This document shows, piece by piece, positions 9,269 to 18,198 of a stretch of 64,000 nt of DNA (the stretch's first letter is position 1; each line of letters begins with the position of its first letter). The translations under genes and the position numbers were made by a program. This stretch comes from DASZBX01 sp035943635 (GTDB lineage: Bacteria > Actinomycetota > Actinomycetes > Streptomycetales > Catenulisporaceae). The notes beneath the pieces were generated by a model. That model did no database searches. It saw only the letters and a list, made by a program, of their open reading frames with translations, and was not told the DNA's origin. The stretch lies in contig DASZBX010000074.1 of NCBI GenBank assembly GCA_035943635.1, positions 1 through 64,000 of the forward strand. The letters are read 5' to 3'.

Positions 9269-9284
9269 AATGGTATAGACCAAT
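9269..9284 (-). promoter_or_regulatory. dre-like operator (DasR binding site)
   Basis: On the minus strand the 16 bases read ATTGGTCTATACCATT, matching the DasR consensus ACTGGTCTAGACCACT at 13 of 16 positions with the palindrome kept. It lies 28-43 bases upstream of the nagB start, as expected for an operator. Known biology: glucosamine-6-phosphate releases DasR from such sites. Confidence 0.72.
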
Positions 9285-9380
9285 GCTAGCAGGCGCCGGG
9301 CCGGTCCGTCCGGGTCGGCGGCCGGAAAATACCGCCGCGGATCTTCGGTGTGGCCGCCGGATCCCGGCCGGTCCGAGATG

Positions 9381-9395
9381 GTAAAGTTAGTTTAC
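9381..9395. promoter_or_regulatory. 15-bp imperfect palindrome upstream of nagB
   Basis: The sequence GTAAAGTTAGTTTAC has 7-base arms with one mismatch around a central T and is unusually AT-rich for the region. It lies about 140 bases upstream of nagB and downstream of the nucleotidyltransferase gene. It resembles a ROK- or GntR-type operator, but the binding protein is unknown. Confidence 0.35.
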
Positions 9396-9428
9396 GAGAA
9401 TCCGGCCGGGCGTCAAACCTGCTCGGTC

Positions 9429-10226
9429 TCAGCCAGCCAGCGCCGCCTCGATCTCGGCGAACAGTTCGGTCGGCGCCGGCCGGCCGTATTGCGCGGCCAG
9501 GGCCAGCCACAGGCTCCGGCCCAGCTCCAGCGCGGCCCGCAGCGCGCCCGGCAGCGCCTCGGGGGTGGCCGCGCAGGTCGCGGCGCGCAACGCGGCGACC
9601 GTGCCCGGGGACAGTTCGCGCTCGGCTCCGCGGGACAGAGTGAGCCAGTGCGCCGCGGAGGACTCGGCCAGCCGCGCCATCCACAGCAGGTACCGCTGGA
9701 CGTGCCCCAGCGCGTCCCAGGCCCGCAGGTGCTCGCCGCGGGCGGCCAGATGGTGCGCCAGCACGAGCCAGTTGGCGAACGGGTCGCAGCACCGGCCGAG
9801 GACATCGCCGCCGTGCTCCGTCGGCACGAAGCGCTCGGGCAGGGCCCGCAACACGGGTGCCAGCTCGCCGCTGCGGTCGACGACCACCATCCGCTCGACC
9901 GCCGCGCCGCGCGCGGGCCACGTGCCGACCTCCCGGATCTGGTCCTGGGCTGCGAAATGGAACTCCCCGCGCACCAGGCCGGGGAAGAACGCGACGTATG
10001 TGCCGAACTCGTTCGTCAGCCCGTGGCTCACCGGCGCGATCTGCGCGCACCAGGCCCGCGGGTCGATCTCGGCCAGCCGCGGCGGGGTGAAGAACAGCCA
10101 GAACTCGATGTCGCTGTGCTCGTCGGCCTCGCCGGCCGCGAACGAGCCGTACATCAGCGCCGCATCGAGCCCGTCGTCGGCGGCGCACACCTCGCGGACC
10201 CGCTGGATCATTCGCTCTTGAATCAT
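9429..10226 (-). CDS. Lincosamide nucleotidyltransferase-like protein (Lnu(B)/Lnu(F) type)
   Basis: A 265-residue protein with an N-terminal nucleotidyltransferase domain. 'MYGSFAAGEADEHSDIEFW' at about 25-43 has the GS motif and the paired acidic residues Asp39/Glu41 that bind Mg-ATP. The remainder ('NEFGTYVAFF', 'RGEFHF', then a helical C-terminal domain) matches Lnu(B)/Lnu(F)-type enzymes that adenylylate lincosamides. Chromosomal homologues in soil actinomycetes may act on other substrates, so resistance is not proven. I chose the ATG at 10226; a GTG three bases upstream is also possible. Both lack a strong ribosome binding site. Confidence 0.75.
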   Translation of the reverse strand: MIQERMIQRVREVCAADDGLDAALMYGSFAAGEADEHSDIEFWLFFTPPRLAEIDPRAWCAQIAPVSHGLTNEFGTYVAFFPGLVRGEFHFAAQDQIREVGTWPARGAAVERMVVVDRSGELAPVLRALPERFVPTEHGGDVLGRCCDPFANWLVLAHHLAARGEHLRAWDALGHVQRYLLWMARLAESSAAHWLTLSRGAERELSPGTVAALRAATCAATPEALPGALRAALELGRSLWLALAAQYGRPAPTELFAEIEAALAG

Positions 10227-10440
10227 CACACGAACTACCCAAGCAGCCGGACCGGGTGCGCGCAATGCGATATCGGCAGGTCGCCTCAGGCGCCTGGTCT
10301 GCCGTCGGCCGGAGCGCGGGGTTGGCGCTCGCGCAGGGCCGTGCCTGGGCGGAACGCTCTGTTGCCGGCTGCTCACGTCGCCCGGCCGGGTTCTGTGATC
10401 GACTTCGCGCGCTCAGCGCGGGCGGACGGCGTCCTGGCCG

Positions 10441-10551
10441 GAAAATTGGGGTGGCCCTGCGCCACGGGGGGAGCGCAGGGCCACCGGACACGGCTGATCA
10501 GGCCGGTCGGAGACGTATACCCGCCACGGGGGGAGCGGGTCCGTCTCAATG
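10441..10551 (-). ncRNA. 6C small RNA
   Basis: Read on the minus strand, two hairpins carry the identical 10-base loop TCCCCCCGTG with six consecutive Cs. Hairpin 1 has inner arms 10519-10524/10535-10540 and outer arms 10510-10515/10542-10547. Hairpin 2 is a perfect 13-pair stem (10450-10462/10473-10485) followed by CCAATTTT, so it doubles as the terminator. Two hairpins with at least six Cs in each loop is the defining feature of the actinobacterial 6C RNA family, which in mycobacteria acts by base pairing with G-rich mRNA sites. The predicted length is about 111 bases. The 5' end is placed from the -10 box. Confidence 0.85.
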
Positions 10552-10557
10552 TTGAAG

Positions 10558-10563
10558 ATTCTA
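10558..10563 (-). promoter_or_regulatory. -10 box of the 6C RNA promoter
   Basis: TAGAAT on the minus strand, placing transcription start at about 10551. No good -35 hexamer is seen at 17-18 bases; TTCCCC is the only candidate, so a non-housekeeping sigma factor or activator is possible. Confidence 0.5.
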
Positions 10564-10918
10564 CGGTCTCTTTCCGAGCGGGGGGAAGGGGTTTTCCGAA
10601 AAAAGTCACCAGGAAATGTATCGGTAACCGACGGGAGGCGCCCCCAGCTGCCGGTACTGTCATACCTCGGCGAATGTTTCCTTGGCCTCTCGCTGGTCAG
10701 GGCGTTGCGCAGGGGCTTGGCCGGGCCTGTGGGGCTGGAGTGGCGGCCGAGGTTCAGTGCGAGGGATGTGATGCGCGCCATGCCGGATCGGGCGCCCGGA
10801 GCCGGGGTCCGGCGGGCGGAAAAGGGGTCTCCGGCAGCCGGGCGCGGGAAGGGGGGGCAGGGCGAGTTCGCTTCGTTATACGCGCGCGGCCGATCTGTGC
10901 CCTGCGGTGGCCGGATTT
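10564..10918. other. Intergenic stretch without a recognisable gene
   Basis: About 355 bases between the 6C promoter and the AAA ATPase terminator. Open frames here have poor codon statistics and no recognisable product. The section at 10580-10640 is relatively AT-rich and may hold upstream promoter elements of the 6C RNA. Confidence 0.4.
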
Positions 10919-10953
10919 CCGCCGCGCCGCCCGGAATCCCGGTGGCGCGGCGG
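10919..10953 (-). terminator. Terminator-like hairpin after the AAA ATPase gene
   Basis: Arms 10919-10931 and 10941-10953 pair over 13 positions including one G-U. The hairpin begins about 10 bases after the stop codon of the minus-strand ATPase gene. Confidence 0.55.
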
Positions 10954-10963
10954 CAAGAAAAAC

Positions 10964-12169
<1,206 letters not shown>

Positions 12170-12260
12170 AGGTCAATGATCAGTGCTCACATTGCCCCGA
12201 GTCCATCGATTTGCCAAGCGGACACTACAAATCGGCCTGGCTCGCCCCGCGCCCGCAGCG

Positions 12261-12558
12261 TCACTTCAGGCCGCCGTCCACGCCCAGCACCTGCCCGGTG
12301 ATGAACGAGGCGCCGTCCCCGGCCAGGAACACCACCGCCGAGGCGATGTCGTCGGGCGTGCCGATCCGGCCCAGGGGCGTGTTCGCGGCCGTGGCGACCA
12401 GCGACTCCGGCGGAAATGGGGCGAGCATCTCGGTGTCGATCGTGCCCGGGGCCACCGCGTTGACCCGGATGCCCCGCGGGCCGAGTTCCTGTGCGGCGTT
12501 CACGGCCGTCGAGGAGATCGCGCCCTTCGCCGCGGCGTACAGGGTGTGCGTCGGGGCG
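12261..12558 (-). pseudogene. Remnant of a short-chain dehydrogenase/reductase (C-terminal part)
   Basis: About 95 codons read as the second half of an SDR: the catalytic YxxxK (Tyr-Ala-Ala-Ala-Lys), 'ELGPRGIRVNAVAPGTIDTEM', 'DIASAVVFLAGDGASFITGQ' and the typical 'VDGG' end. The Rossmann N-terminal half with the glycine motif and catalytic Ser is missing, and the frame upstream of the Tyr is unrelated sequence. It lies just downstream of an acyl-CoA dehydrogenase, which suggests a former fatty-acyl or dicarboxylate catabolic operon. It is not expected to be functional. Confidence 0.75.
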
Positions 12559-12658
12559 TTCGGCAGCCTGCGGTTCGGGCGGCGGGCACTCGCGCGCCAT
12601 GGCGTGCGACCGCAGACAGGGCCGTAGTCGGGGCAGAAAGTGGTTGCGGTCCGAGGGA

Positions 12659-13849
12659 TCAGCGGTAGGCGGACTGCCCGGTCAGGGCCTGCCCGATGAC
12701 GAGGGTGTGGATCTCCTCGGTGCCTTCGTAGGTGAGTACTGATTCGAGGTTGTCGGCGTGGCGCAGCGGCGAGTATTCCAGCGAGATCCCGTTCGCGCCG
12801 AGCACCGTGCGGCAGGTCCGGGCGATGTCCAGCGCCTGACGGACGTTGTTCAGCTTGCCCGCGCTGATCTGCTCCGGCCGGATCCGGCCGGCCTCCTTGA
12901 GCCGGCCCAGGTGCAGCGCCAGCAGCATCGCGGAGTTCAGCGCCACGCCCATGTCGGCGAACTTCTTCTGGGTCAGCTGGAACGCGCTGATCGGGCGGCC
13001 GAACTGGATCCGGGAGTCGGCGTAGGACAGCGCGGTCTGCAGGCAGTCCCGGCCCGCGCCGACCGCACCGAACAGGATGCCGAACCGGGCCTCGTTCAGG
13101 CAGCCGAGCGGGGCGCCCAGGCTGCGCGCCTCGGGCAGCCGGGCCGACTCGGGCAGGCGCACGTTCTCGAAGACCAGCTCCGAGGTGATCGAGGCGCGCA
13201 GGGACAGCTTGTGCTTGATGTCGTGGGTGCTGAAACCGGGTGTGCCGCGCGGGACCAGGAAGCCGCGCACGCCCTCGTCGGTGCCGGCCCAGACGGTGGC
13301 CACGTCCGCGATCCCGCCGTTGGTGATCCACATCTTGGCGCCGTTCAGGATCCAGTCCGCGCCGTCCCGGACAGCGCGGGTGCGCATGTCGGCCGGGTCG
13401 GAGCCGTGGTCCGGCTCGGTCAGGCCGAAGCAGCCGACCGCCTCCCCGGCGGCCAGCCGGGGCAGCCATTCCTGCTTCTGCTCCTCGGAGCCGTAACGCC
13501 AGATCGAGTACATCGACAGCGAGCCCTGGACCGAGACGAAGCTGCGCAGCCCGGAGTCCGTGGCCTCCAGCTCCAGGCAGGCCAGGCCGTAGCTGACCGC
13601 GTTCGTCCCGGCGCAGCCGTAGCCCTCCAGGTGCATGCCGAGCAGGCCGAGCTTGCCGAGCTCGGGCACCAGGTCGCGCGGGAAGTGCGCGTCCTCGAAC
13701 CAGCGGCCGGTGTGCGGACGCGCCTTCTCGGCCAGGAAGCCGCGGACCGTGGCCTGGATGTCGCGTTCCTCCTCGGTCAGCAGGGAGGCGGTGTCCAGCA
13801 GGTCCAGCGGGTCCTTGAGCGGGCCCGAGGGCGTCGGGGTCGGGGCCAT
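12659..13849 (-). CDS. Acyl-CoA dehydrogenase, glutaryl-CoA dehydrogenase-like
   Basis: A 396-residue FAD-dependent acyl-CoA dehydrogenase. The signatures 'CFGLTEPDHGSDPADM' and 'WITNGGIADVATVWA' (FAD and substrate binding) and the late 'YEGTEEIH' with the predicted catalytic Glu are intact, and length fits the GcdH subfamily, which oxidises and decarboxylates glutaryl-CoA to crotonyl-CoA. The ATG at 13849 is preceded by GAAGGAG. The same frame is open further upstream into a CaiB-type CoA-transferase remnant, the natural partner of GcdH in bacteria. The exact acyl substrate is inferred. Confidence 0.85.
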   Translation of the reverse strand: MAPTPTPSGPLKDPLDLLDTASLLTEEERDIQATVRGFLAEKARPHTGRWFEDAHFPRDLVPELGKLGLLGMHLEGYGCAGTNAVSYGLACLELEATDSGLRSFVSVQGSLSMYSIWRYGSEEQKQEWLPRLAAGEAVGCFGLTEPDHGSDPADMRTRAVRDGADWILNGAKMWITNGGIADVATVWAGTDEGVRGFLVPRGTPGFSTHDIKHKLSLRASITSELVFENVRLPESARLPEARSLGAPLGCLNEARFGILFGAVGAGRDCLQTALSYADSRIQFGRPISAFQLTQKKFADMGVALNSAMLLALHLGRLKEAGRIRPEQISAGKLNNVRQALDIARTCRTVLGANGISLEYSPLRHADNLESVLTYEGTEEIHTLVIGQALTGQSAYR

Positions 13850-14167
13850 GGGATGCTCCTTCGGGGTGGTGAGCCAGCGGGTCAGTTCGGCGGTGTGTTC
13901 GCCGAGTCGGGGTGGGCGCGAACGGTAGGTGGCCGGGGTGTCGGATAGGGAGATCGGGTTCGCTACCAGCTTGAGGGGGTTGTCGTGGTCCGGGCCGGCG
14001 AACGGTGGGCCCCAGGCTCGGGTCTCGTCTCCGGTGTCCGGGTGTTCGATCTTGATCACGTCTGCGCCCAGGTCGGCCAAGAGCATCGTCGCGTAGGGGG
14101 CGGCCAGTACGCGGCCGAAGTCGGCGATCAGGATGCCGGAGAGGGGAGCGTTCTGTGGATTGCTCAA
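13850..14167 (-). pseudogene. CaiB/BaiF CoA-transferase with its middle deleted
   Basis: The first about 60 codons match the N terminus of class III CoA-transferases ('DFGRVLAAPYATMLLADLG', then 'DVIKIEHPDTGDETRAWGPPF'). They are followed directly by the family's C-terminal end ('LKLVANPISLSDTPATYR', 'LGEHTAEL'). About 270 residues that should lie between, including the catalytic Asp, are absent. The frame has no stop and continues in phase into the acyl-CoA dehydrogenase. A TTG at 14167 is the likeliest old start. The intact ancestor was probably the CoA donor step (glutarate or similar acid activation) before the dehydrogenase. Confidence 0.8.
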
Positions 14168-14463
14168 CGTGCTGCTCCGGGCATGGCTGGGTGGTGGTTC
14201 GGCGCCATGGTTCCATGGTCTCATCGGGAGGGGGAAAGGCGGTTCCGGCAGCGTAGCGCGGTTCTGGGGTCGTCGTCCGGTTGCGTGGCCTTATCTTGCG
14301 GTCTGTTGTTCGGGGGTGCCTCCCGGCATTTCCGGCGTGGTTGGGCCGGCGTCCCCCGGGTTCGGGTACTGGAGCGAGCGTTGCGCTGTCCTTGCCTGCG
14401 CGTGGTCGGGTTCCGAAAGGGGAGTAGGTGGTGAAGTGGGAGTGGGTGTGGGTGGACATGGCA
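14168..14463. other. Intergenic region between the CaiB remnant and lon
   Basis: About 300 bases with no plausible gene. Frames present on the plus strand are G-rich and lack codon bias. The only structure noted is the lon terminator hairpin at its edge. Confidence 0.4.
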
Positions 14464-14500
14464 CCGCCGCCCTACCCGGTCGATGCGGTTAGGGCGGCGG
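14464..14500 (-). terminator. Terminator-like hairpin downstream of lon
   Basis: Perfect 11-base arms, CCGCCGCCCTA at 14464-14474 and its complement at 14490-14500, with a 15-base loop, about 50 bases after the lon stop codon. Confidence 0.6.
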
Positions 14501-14550
14501 CGAATGTGGGGAGTGGCGATGTAGTCAGGTTAAGCGGCGCGGTTCGGGGC

Positions 14551-16932
14551 TCAGCTCAGGGCCAGCTGTAGCACCTCGCGGGCGTCGGAGACCAGGTGGA
14601 TGGTCAGTCCGTTGCGGACTTCCTCCGGGACTTCGTCCAGGTCCGGTTCGTTGCGCTGGGGGAGCAGGATCGTGGTCGCTCCGGCTCGGGCGGCGGCCAG
14701 CAGTTTCTGCTTGACTCCGCCGATCGGCAGGACGCGGCCGGTCAGGGAGACCTCGCCGGTCATCGCCACCTCGGCCTTGACCGGGCGGCCGGACAGCAGC
14801 GAGCCCAGGGCGGTGATCATCGTCACTCCGGCGCTCGGGCCGTCCTTCGGGACCGCTCCGGCCGGGATGTGGATGTGTACGCCGCGTTCCTTGAGCTCGC
14901 TCACCGGCAGGTCCAGTTCCTCGCCGTGCGAGCGCAGGTAGGACAGGGCGATCTGGGCCGACTCCTTCATCACGTCGCCCATCTGGCCGGTCAGGGTCAC
15001 GCCGGTCGCGCCCGTGCCGGGGCCGGCCAGCGAGGCCTCGACGAACAGCACCTCGCCGCCCGCGCCGGTCACCGCCAGGCCGGTGGCCACGCCCGGGACC
15101 GCCGTGCGTTCGGCCGTCTCGGGCGTGTGCCGGGGGCGGCCCAGGTAGTCCGGAAGAGTGGTCTCGTCCACGGTCAGCGGCAGTTCCACGGTTCTGGCCG
15201 CGGACTTCGCCGCCGCCTTGCGCAGCACCCGGGCCAGGGCCCGTTCCAGGTCGCGCACGCCCGCCTCGCGGGTGTACTCGGCGGCCAGGCGGTGCAGGGC
15301 GCCGTCGGTGATCGTGACCTCCTCGGCGGTCAGGCCGGCCCGGTCCAGTTGGCGGCGCAGCAGGTGGTCGCGGGCGATCTCGACCTTCTCGTCCTCGGTG
15401 TACCCGTCCAGGCGGACCAGCTCCATCCGGTCCAGCAGCGGGCCCGGGATCGACTCGAGCACGTTCGCCGTGGCCAGGAACACCACGTCGGACAGGTCGA
15501 GCTCGACCTCCAGGTAGTGGTCCCGGAAGGTGTGGTTCTGGGCCGGGTCGAGCACCTCGAGCAGGGCCGCGGTCGGGTCGCCGCGGTAGTCGCTGCCGAC
15601 CTTGTCGATCTCGTCCAGCAGCACCACCGGGTTCATCGACCCGGACTCGCGGATCGCGCGCACGATCCGGCCGGGCAGGGCGCCGACGTAGGTGCGCCGG
15701 TGACCGCGGATCTCGGCCTCGTCCCGCACGCCGCCCAGGGCTACCCGGACGAACTTGCGGCCCATCGCGCGGGCCACGGACTCACCCAGCGACGTCTTAC
15801 CGACGCCGGGCGGGCCGACCAGGGCCAGCACCGCGCCGGAGCGACGGCCCTCGACCACGCCCAGGCCGCGGTCGGCCCGGCGCTTGCGCACGGCCAGGTA
15901 CTCCAGGATCCGCTCCTTGACGTCCTCCAGGCCGGCGTGGTCGGCGTCCAGGATCTCCCGGGCGCCGGGGATGTCGTAGCTGTCCTCGGTCCGCTCGTTC
16001 CACGGGATCTCCAGCACGGTGTCCAGCCAGGTGCGCAGCCAGCCGGCGTCCGGGGACTGCTCGTTGCCGCGCTCGAGCTTGTCCACCTCCTTCAGCGCCG
16101 CCTCGCGGACCTTCTCCGGCAGGTCGGCCGCCTCCACCCGGGACCGGTAGTCGTCGGTCTCGTCCACCGGGTGCCCGCTGAGCTCGGCCAGCTCCTTGCG
16201 GATGGCCTCCTGCTGGCGGCGCAGCAGGAACTCGCGCTGCTGCTTCTCCATGCCCTCGTTCACGTCCTTGCGGATGGTCTCGCTGACCTCCAGCTCGGCC
16301 AGGTGCGCCCGGGCCCAGCCGAGCAGCTTCTCCAGCCGCTCGCCCGGCTCCACGGTCTGCAGCAGGTCCACCTTCTGGGCCAGGTCCAGGTAGGGGGCGT
16401 ACCCGGAGGAGTCGGCCAGTGCGGACGGGTCCTCGATCTGCCGGATCACGTCCACCACCTGGAACGCGCCGCGGTGCTGGAGGATCTTGACCGCGACGTC
16501 GCGGTAGTCCTCGGCCAGGGCGCGGGTCTTGGCGTTCGGGGACTGCTCGGTCTGCACCGCGACCTCGACCCACAGCGCGCCGCCGAGGGCGGAGGCGTCC
16601 GGGCCGGTGGTGCCGCGGCCGATCTTGGCCCGGCGGGTGCCGCGGACCACGGCGACCGGCTCGCCGCCGCGCAGCCGGCCGGTCTGCTCGACCGTGGCCA
16701 CGGTGCCGTAGCCGGCGTACTTGCCGTCCGGGCGGGGAACCAGCAGGACCTGCGGGGAGTCGGCGCCCTCGGCGCGGGCGGCGTCCACCGCGGCCTGCAC
16801 GTCGCGCTCGTTCAGGTCGAGCGCGACCACCATGCCGGGCAGCACCACCGCGTCGTCCAGCGGCAGGACGGGCAACGCCAGCGCGGACGAGGGCTGGACG
16901 GGGGAGGACTGGTGGGAATCGTTCTGGGCCAC
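14551..16932 (-). CDS. lon: ATP-dependent protease La (Lon)
   Basis: A 793-residue LonA protease that degrades misfolded and regulatory proteins in the cytoplasm. It has the N-terminal substrate-recognition domain, a helical linker ('RQQEAIRKELAEL'), an AAA module with Walker A GPPGVGKT and 'VLLDEIDKVG', and the C-terminal protease domain with the Ser-Lys dyad (Ser in 'PKDGPSAGVTM', Lys in 'RPVKAEVAMTGE'). The GTG start at 16932 has AGGAG about 9 bases upstream. A HAIR-type inverted repeat sits 25-45 bases upstream, indicating HspR-controlled heat-shock expression, as known for lon in streptomycetes. Confidence 0.96.
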   Translation of the reverse strand: MAQNDSHQSSPVQPSSALALPVLPLDDAVVLPGMVVALDLNERDVQAAVDAARAEGADSPQVLLVPRPDGKYAGYGTVATVEQTGRLRGGEPVAVVRGTRRAKIGRGTTGPDASALGGALWVEVAVQTEQSPNAKTRALAEDYRDVAVKILQHRGAFQVVDVIRQIEDPSALADSSGYAPYLDLAQKVDLLQTVEPGERLEKLLGWARAHLAELEVSETIRKDVNEGMEKQQREFLLRRQQEAIRKELAELSGHPVDETDDYRSRVEAADLPEKVREAALKEVDKLERGNEQSPDAGWLRTWLDTVLEIPWNERTEDSYDIPGAREILDADHAGLEDVKERILEYLAVRKRRADRGLGVVEGRRSGAVLALVGPPGVGKTSLGESVARAMGRKFVRVALGGVRDEAEIRGHRRTYVGALPGRIVRAIRESGSMNPVVLLDEIDKVGSDYRGDPTAALLEVLDPAQNHTFRDHYLEVELDLSDVVFLATANVLESIPGPLLDRMELVRLDGYTEDEKVEIARDHLLRRQLDRAGLTAEEVTITDGALHRLAAEYTREAGVRDLERALARVLRKAAAKSAARTVELPLTVDETTLPDYLGRPRHTPETAERTAVPGVATGLAVTGAGGEVLFVEASLAGPGTGATGVTLTGQMGDVMKESAQIALSYLRSHGEELDLPVSELKERGVHIHIPAGAVPKDGPSAGVTMITALGSLLSGRPVKAEVAMTGEVSLTGRVLPIGGVKQKLLAAARAGATTILLPQRNEPDLDEVPEEVRNGLTIHLVSDAREVLQLALS

Positions 16933-16956
16933 GGCGGCACTCCTAGCGGACGGAAA

Positions 16957-16977
16957 GTTGAGTCTGCTGTGCTCAAC
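16957..16977 (-). promoter_or_regulatory. HAIR element (HspR operator) upstream of lon
   Basis: Minus-strand GTTGAGC-N7-ACTCAAC matches the HspR consensus CTTGAGT-N7-ACTCAAG in both arms apart from the outer bases and one inner base. Its position just upstream of lon is where a repressor site is expected. Confidence 0.8.
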
Positions 16978-17069
16978 TCTCCGTCGGGTGCCGCTGTTCC
17001 GCTCCGGTGTTCGCTGTCAGCGAGCAGGTCGTCGCCCCTGGCCGGCCGGGGGTTCGGCCGGGTGCGGCC

Positions 17070-18071
17070 TCAGCCGCGGGCCCAGGCCCGGACGTAGTCG
17101 ATCTCCTCGGTGGCCGACTGGGTGGCCGACTGCGGCGGGGCCTTGGAGTAGACGAACATCGACAGCATCAGGTTCGTCATCCCGGTCGAGGTCGCGCTGG
17201 TCGAGCACAGCTTCTGCCCGTCCAGGTACCAGGTGGTGCCGGTCGGCTCGACGTCGGCGCCGTAGGTGTGGAACCCGCTGGTCGCGTTGAACGGCAGCAC
17301 CGCGTACGCGCAGCCGCCGCGCCCGTCGGAGTGCTGGAACAGGCTGACGTGGTACCGGTCGTTCGAGTAGTACTCCATCGCGTCGGTCTCGTTGTCCGGG
17401 CCGCTGGTCTGCCAGGTCCAGAACCCCGGCCAGAACCCGGCCGCGTACGGCAGCTGGGCGCGCATCTCCATGTAGCCGTAGTGGAACGCGAAGGACGGCT
17501 TGCTGCTGAGCAGGCAGGAGGTCCAGCCGTAGGTGTGGCCGCCGGGGGACGTGTAGTCCGCGCGCTGGGCGGTTATGGTCAGGTCGCCGCCGGACACCGA
17601 GCAGTTCTGCTCCTGGTCCCACTCCAGCTGGAAGTTGGTCGGGTTGCCGTGGCCCTCGTCCGCCTCGGCCTGGGAGGTGAAGGACCAGGTCTGGGTGTTG
17701 ATGCTGCTGCCGGAGAACTCGTCGTCGAAGTCCAGGCTCCACGAGCCACCCACGCCGAGCGGCTGCAGCCCGGCCGGCGGCGGCGCGGCGGTCGGCTTGG
17801 CGGTGGTCTTGACGGCCGCCGGGGTGGTCGTCGGCGCCGCGCTGGCGGCCGCGGTCGTACCGGACGGGTCGGCCGTGGTGCCGCTCGCCGTCGGGTCGGC
17901 GCCGGGAGTCCCGGACAGGGACTGGTTCGCGGTGTTGACCGAGTTGGTCCCGCTACCTCCGGACACCATCCAGGCTGCCCCGCCACCGACCACCACGGCG
18001 AACACTGAGGTCCACACCAGTGTCTGACGGCGGCTGGTTTTGCGGCGCCCGCGGTGGCGCTGGTCTGGCAT
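17070..18071 (-). CDS. Secreted or anchored glycoside hydrolase family 16 protein
   Basis: About 333 residues: a basic N-terminal segment and one hydrophobic helix (signal anchor or signal peptide), a Thr/Ala/Pro-rich linker of about 70 residues, then a GH16 jelly-roll domain. The catalytic ExDxxE motif is present as 'ETDAMEYY', with Trp-rich substrate strands around 'GFWPGFWTWQ'. GH16 enzymes hydrolyse or transfer beta-1,3/1,4-glucans. The sequence does not decide between a laminarinase/lichenase and a cell-wall transglycosylase. The ATG at 18071 is preferred (GCAGAGG upstream); a GTG at 18089 in the same frame is an alternative. Confidence 0.85.
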   Translation of the reverse strand: MPDQRHRGRRKTSRRQTLVWTSVFAVVVGGGAAWMVSGGSGTNSVNTANQSLSGTPGADPTASGTTADPSGTTAAASAAPTTTPAAVKTTAKPTAAPPPAGLQPLGVGGSWSLDFDDEFSGSSINTQTWSFTSQAEADEGHGNPTNFQLEWDQEQNCSVSGGDLTITAQRADYTSPGGHTYGWTSCLLSSKPSFAFHYGYMEMRAQLPYAAGFWPGFWTWQTSGPDNETDAMEYYSNDRYHVSLFQHSDGRGGCAYAVLPFNATSGFHTYGADVEPTGTTWYLDGQKLCSTSATSTGMTNLMLSMFVYSKAPPQSATQSATEEIDYVRAWARG

Positions 18072-18198
18072 CCGGGCCTCTGCCTTCACGCTGATCGCGG
18101 ATAGTTGGGGCTCATCGTAGGGTGCGGGTACAGGGTCGCCTAAGCCGGTAGCTGCGATTGTTACGCGCGTGCGACATTACGGCCTAGGATCGATCACT

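Noticed and set aside
10450..10540. Mini-ykkC (guanidine-II) riboswitch suggested by two hairpins containing ACGG
   Set aside because: That class needs ACGR tetraloops. Here the loops are 10 bases with six Cs on the minus strand and a terminator tail, which fits 6C RNA.
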